From NCBI RefSeq assembly GCF_018070465.1, contig NZ_JAGPXT010000001.1, positions 62,001-126,000 of the forward strand: a stretch of 64,000 nt of DNA. Direction: 5' to 3'. The first letter of the stretch is position 1, and each line of letters starts with the position of its first letter. The notes beneath the pieces are model-generated. The model saw only the letters and a program-made list of their open reading frames with translations. It made no database searches and was not told the DNA's origin. Shown piece after piece: positions 52,382-61,954 of the stretch. Both the position numbers and the translations under genes were made by a program. The stretch is from Micromonospora sp. C95 (GTDB lineage Bacteria; Actinomycetota; Actinomycetes; Mycobacteriales; Micromonosporaceae).

Positions 52382-52660
52382 ATCCCGCTTCCGAGAAGAC
52401 CGCCGAGATGATGCATGTATCGCTAGGGGCGCTACTGAAGTTCAGGTCAGTCACGGAATGCCGAAGTTCCCTGTCGACTTCACGCCCTGCCCGGTAAGGC
52501 TGGTGGCGGCAGCCAGGCGCTCACGCCTCCGCTGGTAGGGCGGCGGGTGCGTTGACCTCCCCACAGGGCGACTCCAAGCCAGGAGCGTTTTGTCACATGC
52601 GCCCGATATTGTCGCCGCGCATCCGCATCCCACCGACGTCCCGCTCACGGAGGTCAACCC

Positions 52661-53902
52661 ATGGCTGGTTCCGCGCTCGACACCGTCTCCGCCGATGAGG
52701 CCCGCGCCCGGCTCGCCGACCAGCTCCTCGCCGGCCGGTGGATCACCTCTCCGGCGGTGGAGGCGGCGTTTCGTCGGGTGCCGCGACATCTGTTCGCGAC
52801 CGGCGTCGGCATCGACGCCGCGTACGCCGACGACGTTGTCATCACCAGACGCGGCCCGGACGGACGCGCGACGAGTTCGATCTCCGCGCCGTGGCTGCAG
52901 GCCTACATGCTGGAGCAAGCCAGGCCGGCGCCCGGCGCCCGGGTCCTTGAAGTGGGTTCCGGCGGCTACAACGCCGCGCTGATCGCCGACGTCGTCGGCA
53001 CCGACGGCACAGTCGTCACCGTCGACATCGACGCCGACGTCACCGACCGCGCCCGCACCGGCTTGGACCGGGCCGGCTACCGGCAGGTCACGGTGGTACA
53101 CGGCGACGGCGAGTACGCACACCCGCCCGCCGCCCCGTATGACGCCATCATCGTCTCCGTGGAGACACCGGACCTGCCACCGGCCTGGCTCGACCAACTC
53201 ACCCCGGCCGGTGTTCTCATCGTGCCGCTGCGGATACGCGGCATGACCCGGTGCCTCACCCTGCGACGCCACGAGGACCATCTCCTCGCCACCGCCGCAC
53301 TGCAATGCGGGTTCGTACCGATGCAGGGCGACGGACGCCAACCCACCCGCCGCCTGGCCCTACGCGGCGACGACATCGTCGTGACCCTGGACGACACCAC
53401 CACCACCGGAGTGAACCCGGACGCACTCGCCTCCGCCCTGCACTCGCCGCGGCGGGAAGCATGGTCGCCGGTCACCATCACCATGCACGAAGGCTCGTCT
53501 TTCGAGTCGCTGCACCTGTGGCTGGCCAGCCAGCAACGACCCTTCGGCACTCTCGCCGTAGACCGCGAACGCGCCGCCGGCCTGGTCGACCCGCAAGACC
53601 GGTTCGTCTGCCCGACCCTGCTCACCGCCCACAGCTTCGCCTACCTCGCGATCCGCAAGCTCGACGACACCACCTGGCAGTTCGGCACCCACGGCTTCGG
53701 ACCCGATGCCGACACCCTCACCACCGACATGCTCAACCTCATCACGGTCTGGGACGACCACCACCGGCACGGCCCCGGGCCGACAATCACCGTGCACCCC
53801 ACCGGCACACACCCGCCCACACCCGACGGACCCCAGCTACTCGTAACCCGCCGCCACACCACGATCACCGTCACCTGGCCCAACTCCGGGGAGCCGCGAT
53901 GA
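52661..53902 (+). CDS. Second, free-standing FxLD-system methyltransferase
   Basis: The product is 413 aa from ATG 52661, with GGAGG 8 nt upstream. It matches the C-terminal half of the fusion protein: SPAVEAAFRRVPRHLFATGV, then RVLEVGSGGYNAALIADVVG (about residues 93-112) and QCGFVPMQGDG, where the fusion has VCGFVPMRG. So the cluster has two isoaspartate-type methyltransferases with different SAM loops. They may act on different Asp residues, or one may act on another peptide. It overlaps the kinase gene by ATGA. Confidence 0.88.
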   Translation: MAGSALDTVSADEARARLADQLLAGRWITSPAVEAAFRRVPRHLFATGVGIDAAYADDVVITRRGPDGRATSSISAPWLQAYMLEQARPAPGARVLEVGSGGYNAALIADVVGTDGTVVTVDIDADVTDRARTGLDRAGYRQVTVVHGDGEYAHPPAAPYDAIIVSVETPDLPPAWLDQLTPAGVLIVPLRIRGMTRCLTLRRHEDHLLATAALQCGFVPMQGDGRQPTRRLALRGDDIVVTLDDTTTTGVNPDALASALHSPRREAWSPVTITMHEGSSFESLHLWLASQQRPFGTLAVDRERAAGLVDPQDRFVCPTLLTAHSFAYLAIRKLDDTTWQFGTHGFGPDADTLTTDMLNLITVWDDHHRHGPGPTITVHPTGTHPPTPDGPQLLVTRRHTTITVTWPNSGEPR

Positions 53903-54531
53903 CCTCCGACCCGTCGCGCATTGAACGCAATTCCCCGGGCTCGCCTACGCTGGTGATCATTCGGGGAAACTCCGGCAGCGGGAAGACCACGACCGCCCGC
54001 GAGGTACGCCGCCGCTTCGGACGCGGTGCGGCCCTGCTCGAACAGGACTACCTGCGCAGAACCGTGCTCCGGGAACACGACAGCGCCCACATCGACCCGG
54101 CCGCCCCGACGTTCATCACCGCGACCGCCCGCACCGCTCTCGACCTCGGCTACCACGCCATCCTCGAAGGCATCCTGCACACCGAACGCTACGCCACCGT
54201 CCTACACCAGCTCATCGACAGTCATCCCGGACCGGTCGCCGTGTTCTACCTCGACGTGACCTTCGACGAAACCGTCCGCCGACACCTCGGCCGCGACGAA
54301 GCCATGTCCTTCACCCCCGAACACATGCGCAGCTGGTACACCCACCGCGACCTGCTCGACATTCCCGGGGAGACCGTCATCGGCGAGACCAGCACCTTCG
54401 AGCAAACAGTCACCACCATCCTGCACACCAGCGGCCTCAACGCCGCGGCACCGCAGACGCCCTGCCCACAGCGTTGCCCGCACTGCGCCCGCAAAGCCGA
54501 CCAGGACGCTACCGCCACAGCAACGGCCTGA
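53899..54531 (+). CDS. P-loop kinase-like protein
   Basis: The product is 210 aa. The Walker A is VIIRGNSGSGKTTTAREVRR (about residue 22). DYLRR and FDETVRRHLGRDEAM resemble the lid and base-binding parts of zeta toxin-like or AAA kinases. The last 30 residues contain four Cys (PCPQRCPHCARK), possibly a zinc knuckle. Substrate unknown; a nucleotide or small-molecule kinase is likely. It is coupled to the methyltransferase gene. Confidence 0.78.
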   Translation: MTSDPSRIERNSPGSPTLVIIRGNSGSGKTTTAREVRRRFGRGAALLEQDYLRRTVLREHDSAHIDPAAPTFITATARTALDLGYHAILEGILHTERYATVLHQLIDSHPGPVAVFYLDVTFDETVRRHLGRDEAMSFTPEHMRSWYTHRDLLDIPGETVIGETSTFEQTVTTILHTSGLNAAAPQTPCPQRCPHCARKADQDATATATA

Positions 54532-54791
54532 TGACACATCGTTCGGACTCACGCCCTCCGGAACCCGCGCAGGCCACGGAGCCGGCGCGGTCTACGACCG
54601 ATGGCCGGGTCATGTCCCTCCGACCACGATCCCCACCCACCACCTGAAGCCGCATCCGGCACGCCATCCTGAACAGCACCTACTCGCATCAACGAGCACG
54701 GCAGCCCTGAGCACGCTTCGATGAGTGGACCAGAGTTGGTTCGCCCACGATCTGCCGCCCTCGACGGGGCGGGATGTCTACCGTCGGAGGA

Positions 54792-54989
54792 ATGAAGCTG
54801 CTGCTGCGCGGCGGGCCCGGCGACGGGCAGGTCGTCACCGGCGGCGGGGAGACCGTCGTCTGGCGAGCCTGCCTGTACGAGATCACCACTGAGTTGGCTC
54901 ACCGGCAGGGAGACGACCTGCGGGTCTACCGGCACCGCTCCGACTGCTGCGAACTGTACGGCAGGGGCGCCGAGGACCGCTGCGAGTGA
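54792..54989 (+). CDS. Small hypothetical protein
   Basis: The product is 65 aa from ATG 54792 (an in-frame ATG at 54774 is possible). It starts MKLLLRGGPGDGQVVTGGGE, a pattern found in small actinomycete and phage proteins of unknown function. The C-terminal part has three Cys near SDCCELYGRGAEDRC. It lies in the accessory margin and may be cotranscribed with the next small gene. Confidence 0.45.
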   Translation: MKLLLRGGPGDGQVVTGGGETVVWRACLYEITTELAHRQGDDLRVYRHRSDCCELYGRGAEDRCE

Positions 54990-55043
54990 CCTCCGTCCCG
55001 CCGACCACCCACAACATGATCGAACATGCGTACGATTCGGGTC

Positions 55044-55277
55044 ATGGATCAGGTGGTCAGGAGGTGGTGGAACGGCGCATGGGGGCGGCTCGCGCGCCGC
55101 GACGTGTGGCTCGTCCGCCACACCCGATGGACAGTCGTCGCCCGCGCCGGGGACAGCGAGACCGGCAAGACCCTGCGGTGGGAGTTCGACAGTCATGCCG
55201 ACGCCCAGGACATGGTCGACCGCCTCCTACGCGCGCCCTCGCCTGGCTCGTGGCGCGAGCACATCAGGCAAGACTGA
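55044..55277 (+). CDS. Small hypothetical protein
   Basis: The product is 77 aa from ATG 55044 (ATG 55026 is an alternative). It is Trp-rich and basic (MDQVVRRWWNGAWGRLARRD), with a polar amphipathic end (WEFDSHADAQDMVDRLLRA). I do not recognise it. The end resembles a DUF-type domain of small actinomycete proteins. No membrane segment. Confidence 0.45.
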   Translation: MDQVVRRWWNGAWGRLARRDVWLVRHTRWTVVARAGDSETGKTLRWEFDSHADAQDMVDRLLRAPSPGSWREHIRQD

Positions 55278-55855
55278 CCCGCCCGTTGTCTACGGTCCCG
55301 ACACACCGTCGCAGACCAGCACGACGAGGACTTTGCCCAGTCGAGCACTTCACGTTCATCGGCCCCTGCTGAGCACGCCGCCCGCAGCACTTGATGCATC
55401 GTCACTCGTCACAGCGCTGGGGCGGCGTGCGGTTGTTGACTCAGCGGCTGGTCACCGCCGCCTAGGGACGGCGGCGGCGGGGGCGCCGTGTCCACGGGCC
55501 TGGACGACGGTGCTTGGGCCGGTGGCGGGCCGGGCGGGCGGGACGACTGGGGCGACGGGCTGAGTGTGGCCTCAGGCACGCCCGCACAACGTGTGCGCTC
55601 AGTGTTGCCGTCACGCGCCAGATTCTGGTCGAGTGCACTGTGTCACCGCTTTCTCGCATGGTGTATAGATGGCGGGTGCTCCGCGCAACCGGGCGGCCAA
55701 CCAAGCGGCACGGAGCACCCTGACCGACCAGGCAGTCAGCACCGATCGGCGCGAATGACTTTCCACGACGCCCCTAATGTCGGGAAAGAGGTCCCGACGA
55801 ACTCCCGACAACACCGACCGCTGTCGGGCAACCCTCGTGCATCAAGGACGACCGC
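55278..55855. promoter_or_regulatory. Noncoding region before the HTH coiled-coil gene
   Basis: 578 nt with no supported gene. It has a GCCGCC/GGCGGC hairpin near 55457-55480. TATAGAT (55664-55670) could be a -10 box. The inverted-repeat operator is at 55778-55828. Confidence 0.45.
55778..55828 (+). promoter_or_regulatory. CCCGACA operator repeats
   Basis: Four half-sites in alternating orientation: TGTCGGG (55778-55784), CCCGACG (55793-55799), CCCGACA (55804-55810) and TGTCGGG (55822-55828). They end 27 nt before the ATG of the HTH gene. The same half-site appears as a perfect palindrome inside that gene (56952-56973). Confidence 0.6.
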
Positions 55856-57124
55856 ATGAGCACCTACCCCGCGCCGCGCCGCAACACCCGCCCGTACGCC
55901 GTCGACGAGGCCACCATCCGCAACCGGTGCGCCAACCCCGACGCCGCCGAATACACCCTCTACGTGCGCAGCCTCATCCACGACTACCTGGGCATCGGCG
56001 GCCAGGCGAAGATCCTCGAACACGCCCGCGCCCGGGGCCTGCACTACCCCGGCCTCAACCGGCAGAAGCTCTCCGAGCAACTCAGCCGGTACCGCCTCGG
56101 CCCCACCTGGGAGATGACCGAGCTGATCATCGCCTGCCTGCCGGACAGCTGCGACACCGCCAGCATCCGGGCACTCGCCGCCGGCTGGTACCAGTGCGCC
56201 CGCGGCCAACTACCCCACGGCTACAAAGGCCCCGTCAGCCGTCCTCCCGGTAAACCCGGCCAACGCAACGTCCCGGAAAGCGAACCCAGCGTCCCGGTCC
56301 TGCAGCGCCGACTCGCCCGCCTGCAGGAGCGCCTCTACGCGGAGAACCTCCGCCACATCGACAACCTGCGGACCTCGGAGAAAGCCCGCAACCAGGCGGT
56401 ACGCCACGCCAACCAACTCGAATCCCAGTTCCACCAGACCAGGGAGGAACTGCTACGGCTGCGCACCATCGCCGCGGAGATCGCGACGATCCGGGAGGAG
56501 TACGCGCGCCAGTGCGTCGCCCTCGAACTCATCGCCACACCCGAGCTACGCGCGAAGCCGATCGTTGACCTGCCGGACCTGCCCGCCACCCGCCGCCGGA
56601 TCCGCTTCGGCGTCCTGGTCGCCACCATCGACGCCACCGCACCACCCGCCCGCCGGGCACTGGCCCGCTACCTGTGCGTCTACGCCGAACTCGCCGGCAT
56701 CTCCCCCACCGAACTGGCCACCAGGGCCGACATCGCCACCACCGTGACAACAGACATCCTCGCCGGCCGCCGGATACCCACCACCGCCCACGCCACCCGC
56801 CTAGCGGCCGTCCTGAACTGCGAACCGGACACCCTGCGTCACCTCACCGACGCCGCTAGCAGCGCCACCGCCGTCGATGAGGACTTCTGGACCATCGCCA
56901 ACACCGTCACGACCACGTCGTCGCCGGACGCGACGCCCTCCCCCAGCAACCTTGTCGGGTCGGATCCCGACAACCGTGGCACGCACCCACACACCAACCC
57001 GACAACTCCGCCGCCCCACACCATCGCCGACCGGCTCCGCCATGCGGCTGCCCTGCACCAGGAAGGACTGATCAGCGACCACGAGCACGCCGAGCAACGC
57101 GCTCGCATCCTCGCCGAGCTATGA
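55856..57124 (+). CDS. HTH and coiled-coil regulator-like protein
   Basis: The product is 422 aa from ATG 55856. The N-terminal 110 residues are helical. A coiled coil lies at residues about 145-220 (VLQRRLARLQERLYAENLRH, then LESQFHQTREELLRLRT). An HTH of XRE type (ISPTELATRADIATTVTTDI, then AHATRLAAVLNCEPDTLRHL) follows near 285-325. The last 33 residues (IADRLRHAAALHQEGLISDH and on) form a SHOCT-like short helical motif. The gene probably regulates itself through the CCCGACA repeats. Confidence 0.7.
   Translation: MSTYPAPRRNTRPYAVDEATIRNRCANPDAAEYTLYVRSLIHDYLGIGGQAKILEHARARGLHYPGLNRQKLSEQLSRYRLGPTWEMTELIIACLPDSCDTASIRALAAGWYQCARGQLPHGYKGPVSRPPGKPGQRNVPESEPSVPVLQRRLARLQERLYAENLRHIDNLRTSEKARNQAVRHANQLESQFHQTREELLRLRTIAAEIATIREEYARQCVALELIATPELRAKPIVDLPDLPATRRRIRFGVLVATIDATAPPARRALARYLCVYAELAGISPTELATRADIATTVTTDILAGRRIPTTAHATRLAAVLNCEPDTLRHLTDAASSATAVDEDFWTIANTVTTTSSPDATPSPSNLVGSDPDNRGTHPHTNPTTPPPHTIADRLRHAAALHQEGLISDHEHAEQRARILAEL
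56952..56973. promoter_or_regulatory. Internal palindrome TTGTCGGG-N6-CCCGACAA
   Basis: A perfect 8-bp inverted repeat with a 6-nt spacer lies inside the HTH gene and uses the same half-site as its promoter. Its position in a low-complexity Ser/Pro/Thr stretch means the codons are free to carry a DNA site. Confidence 0.5.
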
Positions 57125-57204
57125 CCGGCCGAAATCCGACGGCCCAGACCACGAGCCGCGCCTGGTGTGCATCGTCGTAGGAGGCGAACCGCTGGGGGCC
57201 GATG

Positions 57205-60200
57205 TCAGCGACGCATGTTGACCCGGATGCCCCCGACCTTCGATGGACGGTACGAGCTGACCTGGCCGCGGCGCTTTAGTTCCTCGAGTAGCTCTTCGGT
57301 CCCGTCCCGTTCCTTCAACCTGGGACGATGGTGACCGCGCCTGGTGAGCTGTTCGTAGTCGTCGCCGAGCGCTAGAAGGATCCGGTTCAACACCGATAGG
57401 TCGATGTAACGGAGGCGGGGTTGCAGCAGACGCAGGATGTGTTCGGCGGGTGCTCCGGCTTCGCTGAGCTTGACCAGCAGCTCGATCGAGATGTTGTTGC
57501 CCTTGGCCGCCCACTCGCAGATCGCGATGGCACCTTGCTGGGATAGCCGGCCGTGTACGTACTCTGGGTCATCGGTGATGGTCCGCTTGACGTCCGGTGT
57601 CACCCGGGTGCTCCGCATGATCTTGGGTAGGTCGTCGCTCGACAGCGGAAGGTCGCGCACGTAGGACGCCAGGTGTTTCGACGCCGCGAAGTACTCCTCG
57701 CGGATCTCGAACGGGCTACCGCTCAGGCGCGCATACGTCGCGGCAGTATCGGGCACCAGTTTGGCGGCCAGCAGCGCCGGAAGCAGCTTGAGCCCGACGG
57801 TCAAGCGTTCGGGATCCAACGCGCCGGGAAGCTTGAGTTGCTTCACCAGCCGGACCCTCGCCGCCGGGTTCAGATTCTCGGCATGGGCCAGCGCGTACCC
57901 GAGGTTGTACCTGGACTCTACCTCCACCTCCTCGGCATCGGTAAGGTCGACGCTGTTGAGGGCGTTCGCCAATGCCTCACTGACACCGAGCTTGTCGACG
58001 AACTGGCTGACGTTCCGGACGGTCGGCGCGAGCCGGCTCGCCGTCACCACTGCGGTCCATGCCGTAGCGTCGAGTTCCTCCAGGTCGGCCACCTGGCACG
58101 CCTGCGACGCTCCCTCAGCAATCGCCAGCACCGCCGGTTCGGCGGCACCGGCGACGTCATTCAGCACCGCGACGAACTCCTCCGAAGCATCGACGGTCAC
58201 GTCGTCTTCCTCGCGAGCGTGGAGGTAGCTGTCCAGGTTGTCGAGGACGTGGCGGTAGACGGTCAGGTTGGTTGCCTTTAGCACGTCGAGAGCCAGCGGG
58301 GTGCCTTCACCGAGTGCCGCGAACAGGTTCGCCCTCGTGACCGGATAAAGGCAGGCCGCCACCACCGCCTCACGCTGCGCGTCCCCCAGCACCGTCAGGT
58401 CTCTGACCTGGGTGCCGAAACGAGAAACCAGGGCGACCACATCAGCCGCCGTCGAGGTCTCCACGATGCCGGCAAACGCCCGCATCTCGGCGTAATGCTC
58501 CGCGAAGAACTCTGCCACCCGGTCCGAGGAGACGTAGGCGACATCCAGATCCGCATTCTGGACAGTGGCATCGATGAGCGCGACGGCCGCCGCGAGGTCG
58601 ATCGGAGCGTTCTCGACCAGATGGACGAACACGCCCTTCCAGCGAGGAGCCAGTTGGCCTACGAAGACGTCTCGGAACGCGCCGTCCGTCAGGTACGCGT
58701 CGATGAACGAGGTGTCGGTGCCGGCGCGCGTGACGAGCTTGTCCAGTGCGGTGTCGAGCCGCTCGGAGTGCGTGGACAGGTAGTGGTCGAAGACCTCGAT
58801 GTTGAAGACGCTCTCGCCGCCGAGGAAGCGGGCACCCATCTCCGTCTCGACCGAGTCGATGGAGGCAGGCTCGTCGAACCGGAAGCGGTGGTCTGCGCGA
58901 TCGGGCTGAACGCAATGGAGGATGAAGTTCATCGCGCTGACGCTGATGGCGATGCCGTGGTAGTCCGAGCAGTACAACGTGAAGTTCTCGTCGATGTAGC
59001 CCCTCGCGAGCAAGTCGCGAGCTACGGGCGACACGAGGCCGGCGACGATGTCGTCCAGGCTGCGGTAGTCATCGTCGCCGCTGGGCATGACCAGGTCCGG
59101 ACGAGCCATGAGCTGCGCCATCGTAGCCTTCGCCACGAAGTCCTTCGTCTCCAGCGCGGACCGCCAGGTGCGCCGGAGACCTTCGACATCGACTTCGACG
59201 GCGTCATCCAGCGCAGCGGCTCCATCCCCAACCAGCGCGATCACATCATCGAACGACAGGTCCACGCTTGGGTATCCAGGATGAGCGAAACGTACCCCTT
59301 GACGGGTCGTGTGCAGCGACCTCCAGAAGTCGCCGGACGTAAGGTCTGAAAGCGCGTACTCCTGCGACTGGAAGTACAGGACAGTCCTACGACTCACACG
59401 CCCCGTCACTCGATAAAGAACGGGCAGCACCTTTTGGAGCCGTTCGCCAGCGACCTTCGCGTGCTTGTCCCACAGCGCGTTTGACGCCATCCGGTCCCGT
59501 GCCTCCTTGCTGACCGCCGCCTGGCGCACCGTCTGATACGTGACCATGTCGCGGAAAGCCCGGTAAGCGTCGTCGATCTTGCTCGCGCCAAGCCGGATGG
59601 CCTCGAAGTCTTCCAGATGCAGGTTCTTGTAGACCATCATCGCGAACAGTCGGTCCGCGGTGAGACCCTTGAGGCCCCTATCTCCCAGGATCGAGACGCG
59701 GTAGACCTCGAACTCGTTGCGGATGTTGCGGATCAGACGCATGTCGGTCAGATGCCCACCGACCAGGTTCATCAGCGCGGCCGAAGGTCGCTCGTCCGAT
59801 TCGGCGAACTCCGCCGCCAACAGATCCCGCGACGATCGGTGCGTGATGAACGGAACCATGGGAACGACAAGATCGAAGAATTTCGTCCTGTTGGCCGACG
59901 GGGCGGTCTCTCGAGCTGACGCGTGAAGCCCCGGCGCACCGACATCGGCGTCCGCGTCACCGCTCGGGGCGGCATCGACTTTGAGTTGTTCGAAGATGCT
60001 GTCACGGACCGCGTACACGAACCGAACCGGCCGCGACCCGATCTGCTCGGAGTTGTTCAGGACCGTGTTCAGCTCACGTAACGTCTCGAAGATGTGCGGA
60101 TCCCGGAAACGGTCCAGATCTTCAAAGATCGCGACCTGAGTTTTCGTCCGCTGGAAGAAGTAGACGATCTCGTCGAGGTACTCATCGAAGTAGGAGTTCT

Positions 60201-60885
60201 CCTTCGCACTCAGCGTGACCGCCGCTCCGCCCGCAGAGACGCTCTCCACCCGCACCCGGCTCCGCAAACCACGCCAACCCCAGAAACAGACCACACCCAG
60301 GAACACGCCGAGCCCACCGACGATCGCCCACGGCACCCAGCCACGACTACCGACCAGAGCCTGAGGTGCCACCTTCTCTACGCGATTCACCAGCCCGAAC
60401 AGGACCGCGATCACGAAGAACACCACCGCGACCACAGCACCCCCGAACGCCGCCGGCCAAGGCCTGAACGGGTCGATGCGGAAGTACCTCGACCCCGGCA
60501 TGTCCGCGGGCGCCTTCCGGTAGAGCAGCTGCTTGACGATCTCCTTCTGAATGAGGTTCGTCAGTGGCGGGAGCGTGCCGTCCTCCTGGATGCGCGCCCG
60601 CTTCGTATCGTCGATGCCCAGGCTCGACAACGACAGGTTGACACAGTTGATCTTCCGCTGAGCCAGACCCGCCTGGACGCCGAGGATGACACTGCTCTTT
60701 CCGCTGCCGTAGTGCCCCGCGAGCGCAATGTTCGTCGCGGCGTTCGCTGACTTGTCATCCAGAACCTCAAGGAGGACCGCTGCGTGCCGCCCATGCAGAT
60801 CCTCCTCAAACCGGGGTCCGAGACTCCGAAGGACCGGCACGTCGGGCCGTGATGCGGACTGCCGGACCGGCCACACACGCAACAT
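57205..60885 (-). CDS. YobI-like membrane P-loop NTPase
   Basis: The product is 1226 aa from ATG 60883-60885; the open frame extends to 61413 but that part is not protein-like. Walker A is IALAGHYGSGKSSVILGVQA (about residue 57). Two membrane helices follow (AAFGGAVVAVVFFVIAVLFG about 143-163, and WAIVGGLGVFLGVVCFWGWR about 187-207). Walker B is TQVAIFEDLDRFRD (about 252). The C-terminal 700 residues are helical. This is the YobI/KAP-like NTPase plan. Related membrane NTPases are suspected of defence roles, but this one is uncharacterised. Confidence 0.75.
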   Translation of the reverse strand: MLRVWPVRQSASRPDVPVLRSLGPRFEEDLHGRHAAVLLEVLDDKSANAATNIALAGHYGSGKSSVILGVQAGLAQRKINCVNLSLSSLGIDDTKRARIQEDGTLPPLTNLIQKEIVKQLLYRKAPADMPGSRYFRIDPFRPWPAAFGGAVVAVVFFVIAVLFGLVNRVEKVAPQALVGSRGWVPWAIVGGLGVFLGVVCFWGWRGLRSRVRVESVSAGGAAVTLSAKENSYFDEYLDEIVYFFQRTKTQVAIFEDLDRFRDPHIFETLRELNTVLNNSEQIGSRPVRFVYAVRDSIFEQLKVDAAPSGDADADVGAPGLHASARETAPSANRTKFFDLVVPMVPFITHRSSRDLLAAEFAESDERPSAALMNLVGGHLTDMRLIRNIRNEFEVYRVSILGDRGLKGLTADRLFAMMVYKNLHLEDFEAIRLGASKIDDAYRAFRDMVTYQTVRQAAVSKEARDRMASNALWDKHAKVAGERLQKVLPVLYRVTGRVSRRTVLYFQSQEYALSDLTSGDFWRSLHTTRQGVRFAHPGYPSVDLSFDDVIALVGDGAAALDDAVEVDVEGLRRTWRSALETKDFVAKATMAQLMARPDLVMPSGDDDYRSLDDIVAGLVSPVARDLLARGYIDENFTLYCSDYHGIAISVSAMNFILHCVQPDRADHRFRFDEPASIDSVETEMGARFLGGESVFNIEVFDHYLSTHSERLDTALDKLVTRAGTDTSFIDAYLTDGAFRDVFVGQLAPRWKGVFVHLVENAPIDLAAAVALIDATVQNADLDVAYVSSDRVAEFFAEHYAEMRAFAGIVETSTAADVVALVSRFGTQVRDLTVLGDAQREAVVAACLYPVTRANLFAALGEGTPLALDVLKATNLTVYRHVLDNLDSYLHAREEDDVTVDASEEFVAVLNDVAGAAEPAVLAIAEGASQACQVADLEELDATAWTAVVTASRLAPTVRNVSQFVDKLGVSEALANALNSVDLTDAEEVEVESRYNLGYALAHAENLNPAARVRLVKQLKLPGALDPERLTVGLKLLPALLAAKLVPDTAATYARLSGSPFEIREEYFAASKHLASYVRDLPLSSDDLPKIMRSTRVTPDVKRTITDDPEYVHGRLSQQGAIAICEWAAKGNNISIELLVKLSEAGAPAEHILRLLQPRLRYIDLSVLNRILLALGDDYEQLTRRGHHRPRLKERDGTEELLEELKRRGQVSSYRPSKVGGIRVNMRR

Positions 60886-61490
60886 GAGCGAGATCCTACG
60901 AACATGCTCCGACTTGTTCGCGGCACGACACTGCAGTCGGCCGCATCTCCAGGACACCGTCGGGATTGCGGTCGATCGGCCGCGCCGAAGCCTCTGCGAG
61001 GCCGACGACGAACACCAAACGGACGGCCAACGCCCGACCAGTGTGTGCCGGGGCGAGTAGCGCGCGACCCGATCGGCGGCTGAACCTGATCTCGTCTGTC
61101 CTGCCGCAAGGACAGTGGGCCGATGCCCGAACGCCAGGAGCATCACCACCCGCAACCGCCCCCACCGATGCTGCCGCACGAGCCTGACCTGCAGGTCACG
61201 TCCGCGCACTACCCGAAACACCCTTGGGACAGGGAAGATCAAGATCCACACCATCGACCACAGTGGACGAACACGGAAGCTCACAGGCCGGCATTCCACC
61301 CAGGATCCGGACTGCGCAACCAGGAACGACAGCGACCGACACGAGCAGGGCACAACCCCCACCCGGACAGCACTCAGACATCGGAGCACCAACGGAGCAC
61401 CAAGCTCCCGCATAGTGGAAGATCACGGCATACGCTGGGAAACAGTCAAGGCCGCAACCGGCGTTTTCGCTGGTCACGGCCTTGATCGTG
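60886..61490. other. Noncoding interval between the NTPase and the attachment site
   Basis: 600 nt with no supported gene. Its right end carries two CGGAGCACCA repeats that belong to the attachment region. The NTPase promoter should lie in its left part. Confidence 0.35.
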
Positions 61491-61535
61491 TGGCGCGCCC
61501 GAAGGGACTCGAACCCCTAACCTTCTGATCCGTAG
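61491..61535 (-). other. tRNA-Arg(ACG) 3'-end remnant, attachment core
   Basis: Read on the minus strand, the 45 nt contain an anticodon loop CTACGGA (anticodon ACG), ATCAGAAGGTT, the T arm GGGGTTCGAGTCCC, an acceptor 3' strand CGGGCGC, then G and CCA. This is the 3' half of a tRNA-Arg. The 5' half is absent: the sequence before CTACGG is GGTTACCCTTCCTC. Such a 3' fragment is what integrative elements carry as their attachment site. Confidence 0.8.
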
Positions 61536-61596
61536 GAGGAAGGGTAACCCACCTTCCCCACCAAATACAAAGTCTCATAGCTCGTACTGTTTTGCA

Positions 61597-61624
61597 AGCC
61601 CTTCGTCCACGCGGAGGGCTTTTT
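61597..61624 (+). terminator. Rho-independent terminator
   Basis: AGCCCT pairs with AGGGCT around 12 nt and is followed by TTTT. This T-run is rare in this GC-rich window and supports a real terminator, perhaps of foreign origin. Confidence 0.6.
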
Positions 61625-61954
61625 GTTTCGGCTGGTCCAGGCGCTGCAGGCGACGGACAGGGTGATGGACTCGCCGCTGCCGGTCTCACCGTGCTGATTT
61701 CGACCCGCCCGTGCTCGACCGGTGCCGAACATCCGAGCACCATCGGAGCACCATGCGGGCCGCGATATCCCTCGGATCTGAGCGCCGAGGGTTCTGGCGA
61801 TGTCGACAATTAGGTAGCACGCACGCTCCCCAATGACCGCCTTCATCTCCCGCTTCACCCGGACCGAGGCGGGACCGCTGGCGCCACCCACAGACCTTGG
61901 CGCGGTGATCCGCGCTTCGATGACAGCGGGAGCGGGCGGCCGAGTGCGGCGATG
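61625..61954. other. Noncoding interval, no gene recognised
   Basis: 330 nt between the terminator and the PLD-like gene. Apart from the right pair of arm-like repeats, it shows nothing I can name. Confidence 0.3.

Larger units (their letters stand above)
61382..61753. repeat. Arm-type GGAGCACCA repeats flanking the tRNA remnant
   Basis: Two direct copies lie left of the core (CGGAGCACCA at 61382-61391 and 61393-61402) and two right of it (CGAGCACCA at 61734-61742, CGGAGCACCA at 61744-61753). Both pairs point the same way. This layout resembles integrase arm-type sites around an attP core. Confidence 0.55.

Noticed and set aside
60886-61413. N-terminal extension of the NTPase
   Set aside because: The extension is Arg/Val/Cys-rich and covers noncoding repeats; ATG 60885 has an AGGA and the P-loop lies at normal distance.
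61491-61535. Functional tRNA gene
   Set aside because: Only the 3' half is present; acceptor 5' strand, D arm and half the anticodon stem are missing.
61474-61809. Minus-strand frame containing VRGSSPFGRA
   Set aside because: This peptide is the usual false translation of a tRNA 3' end.
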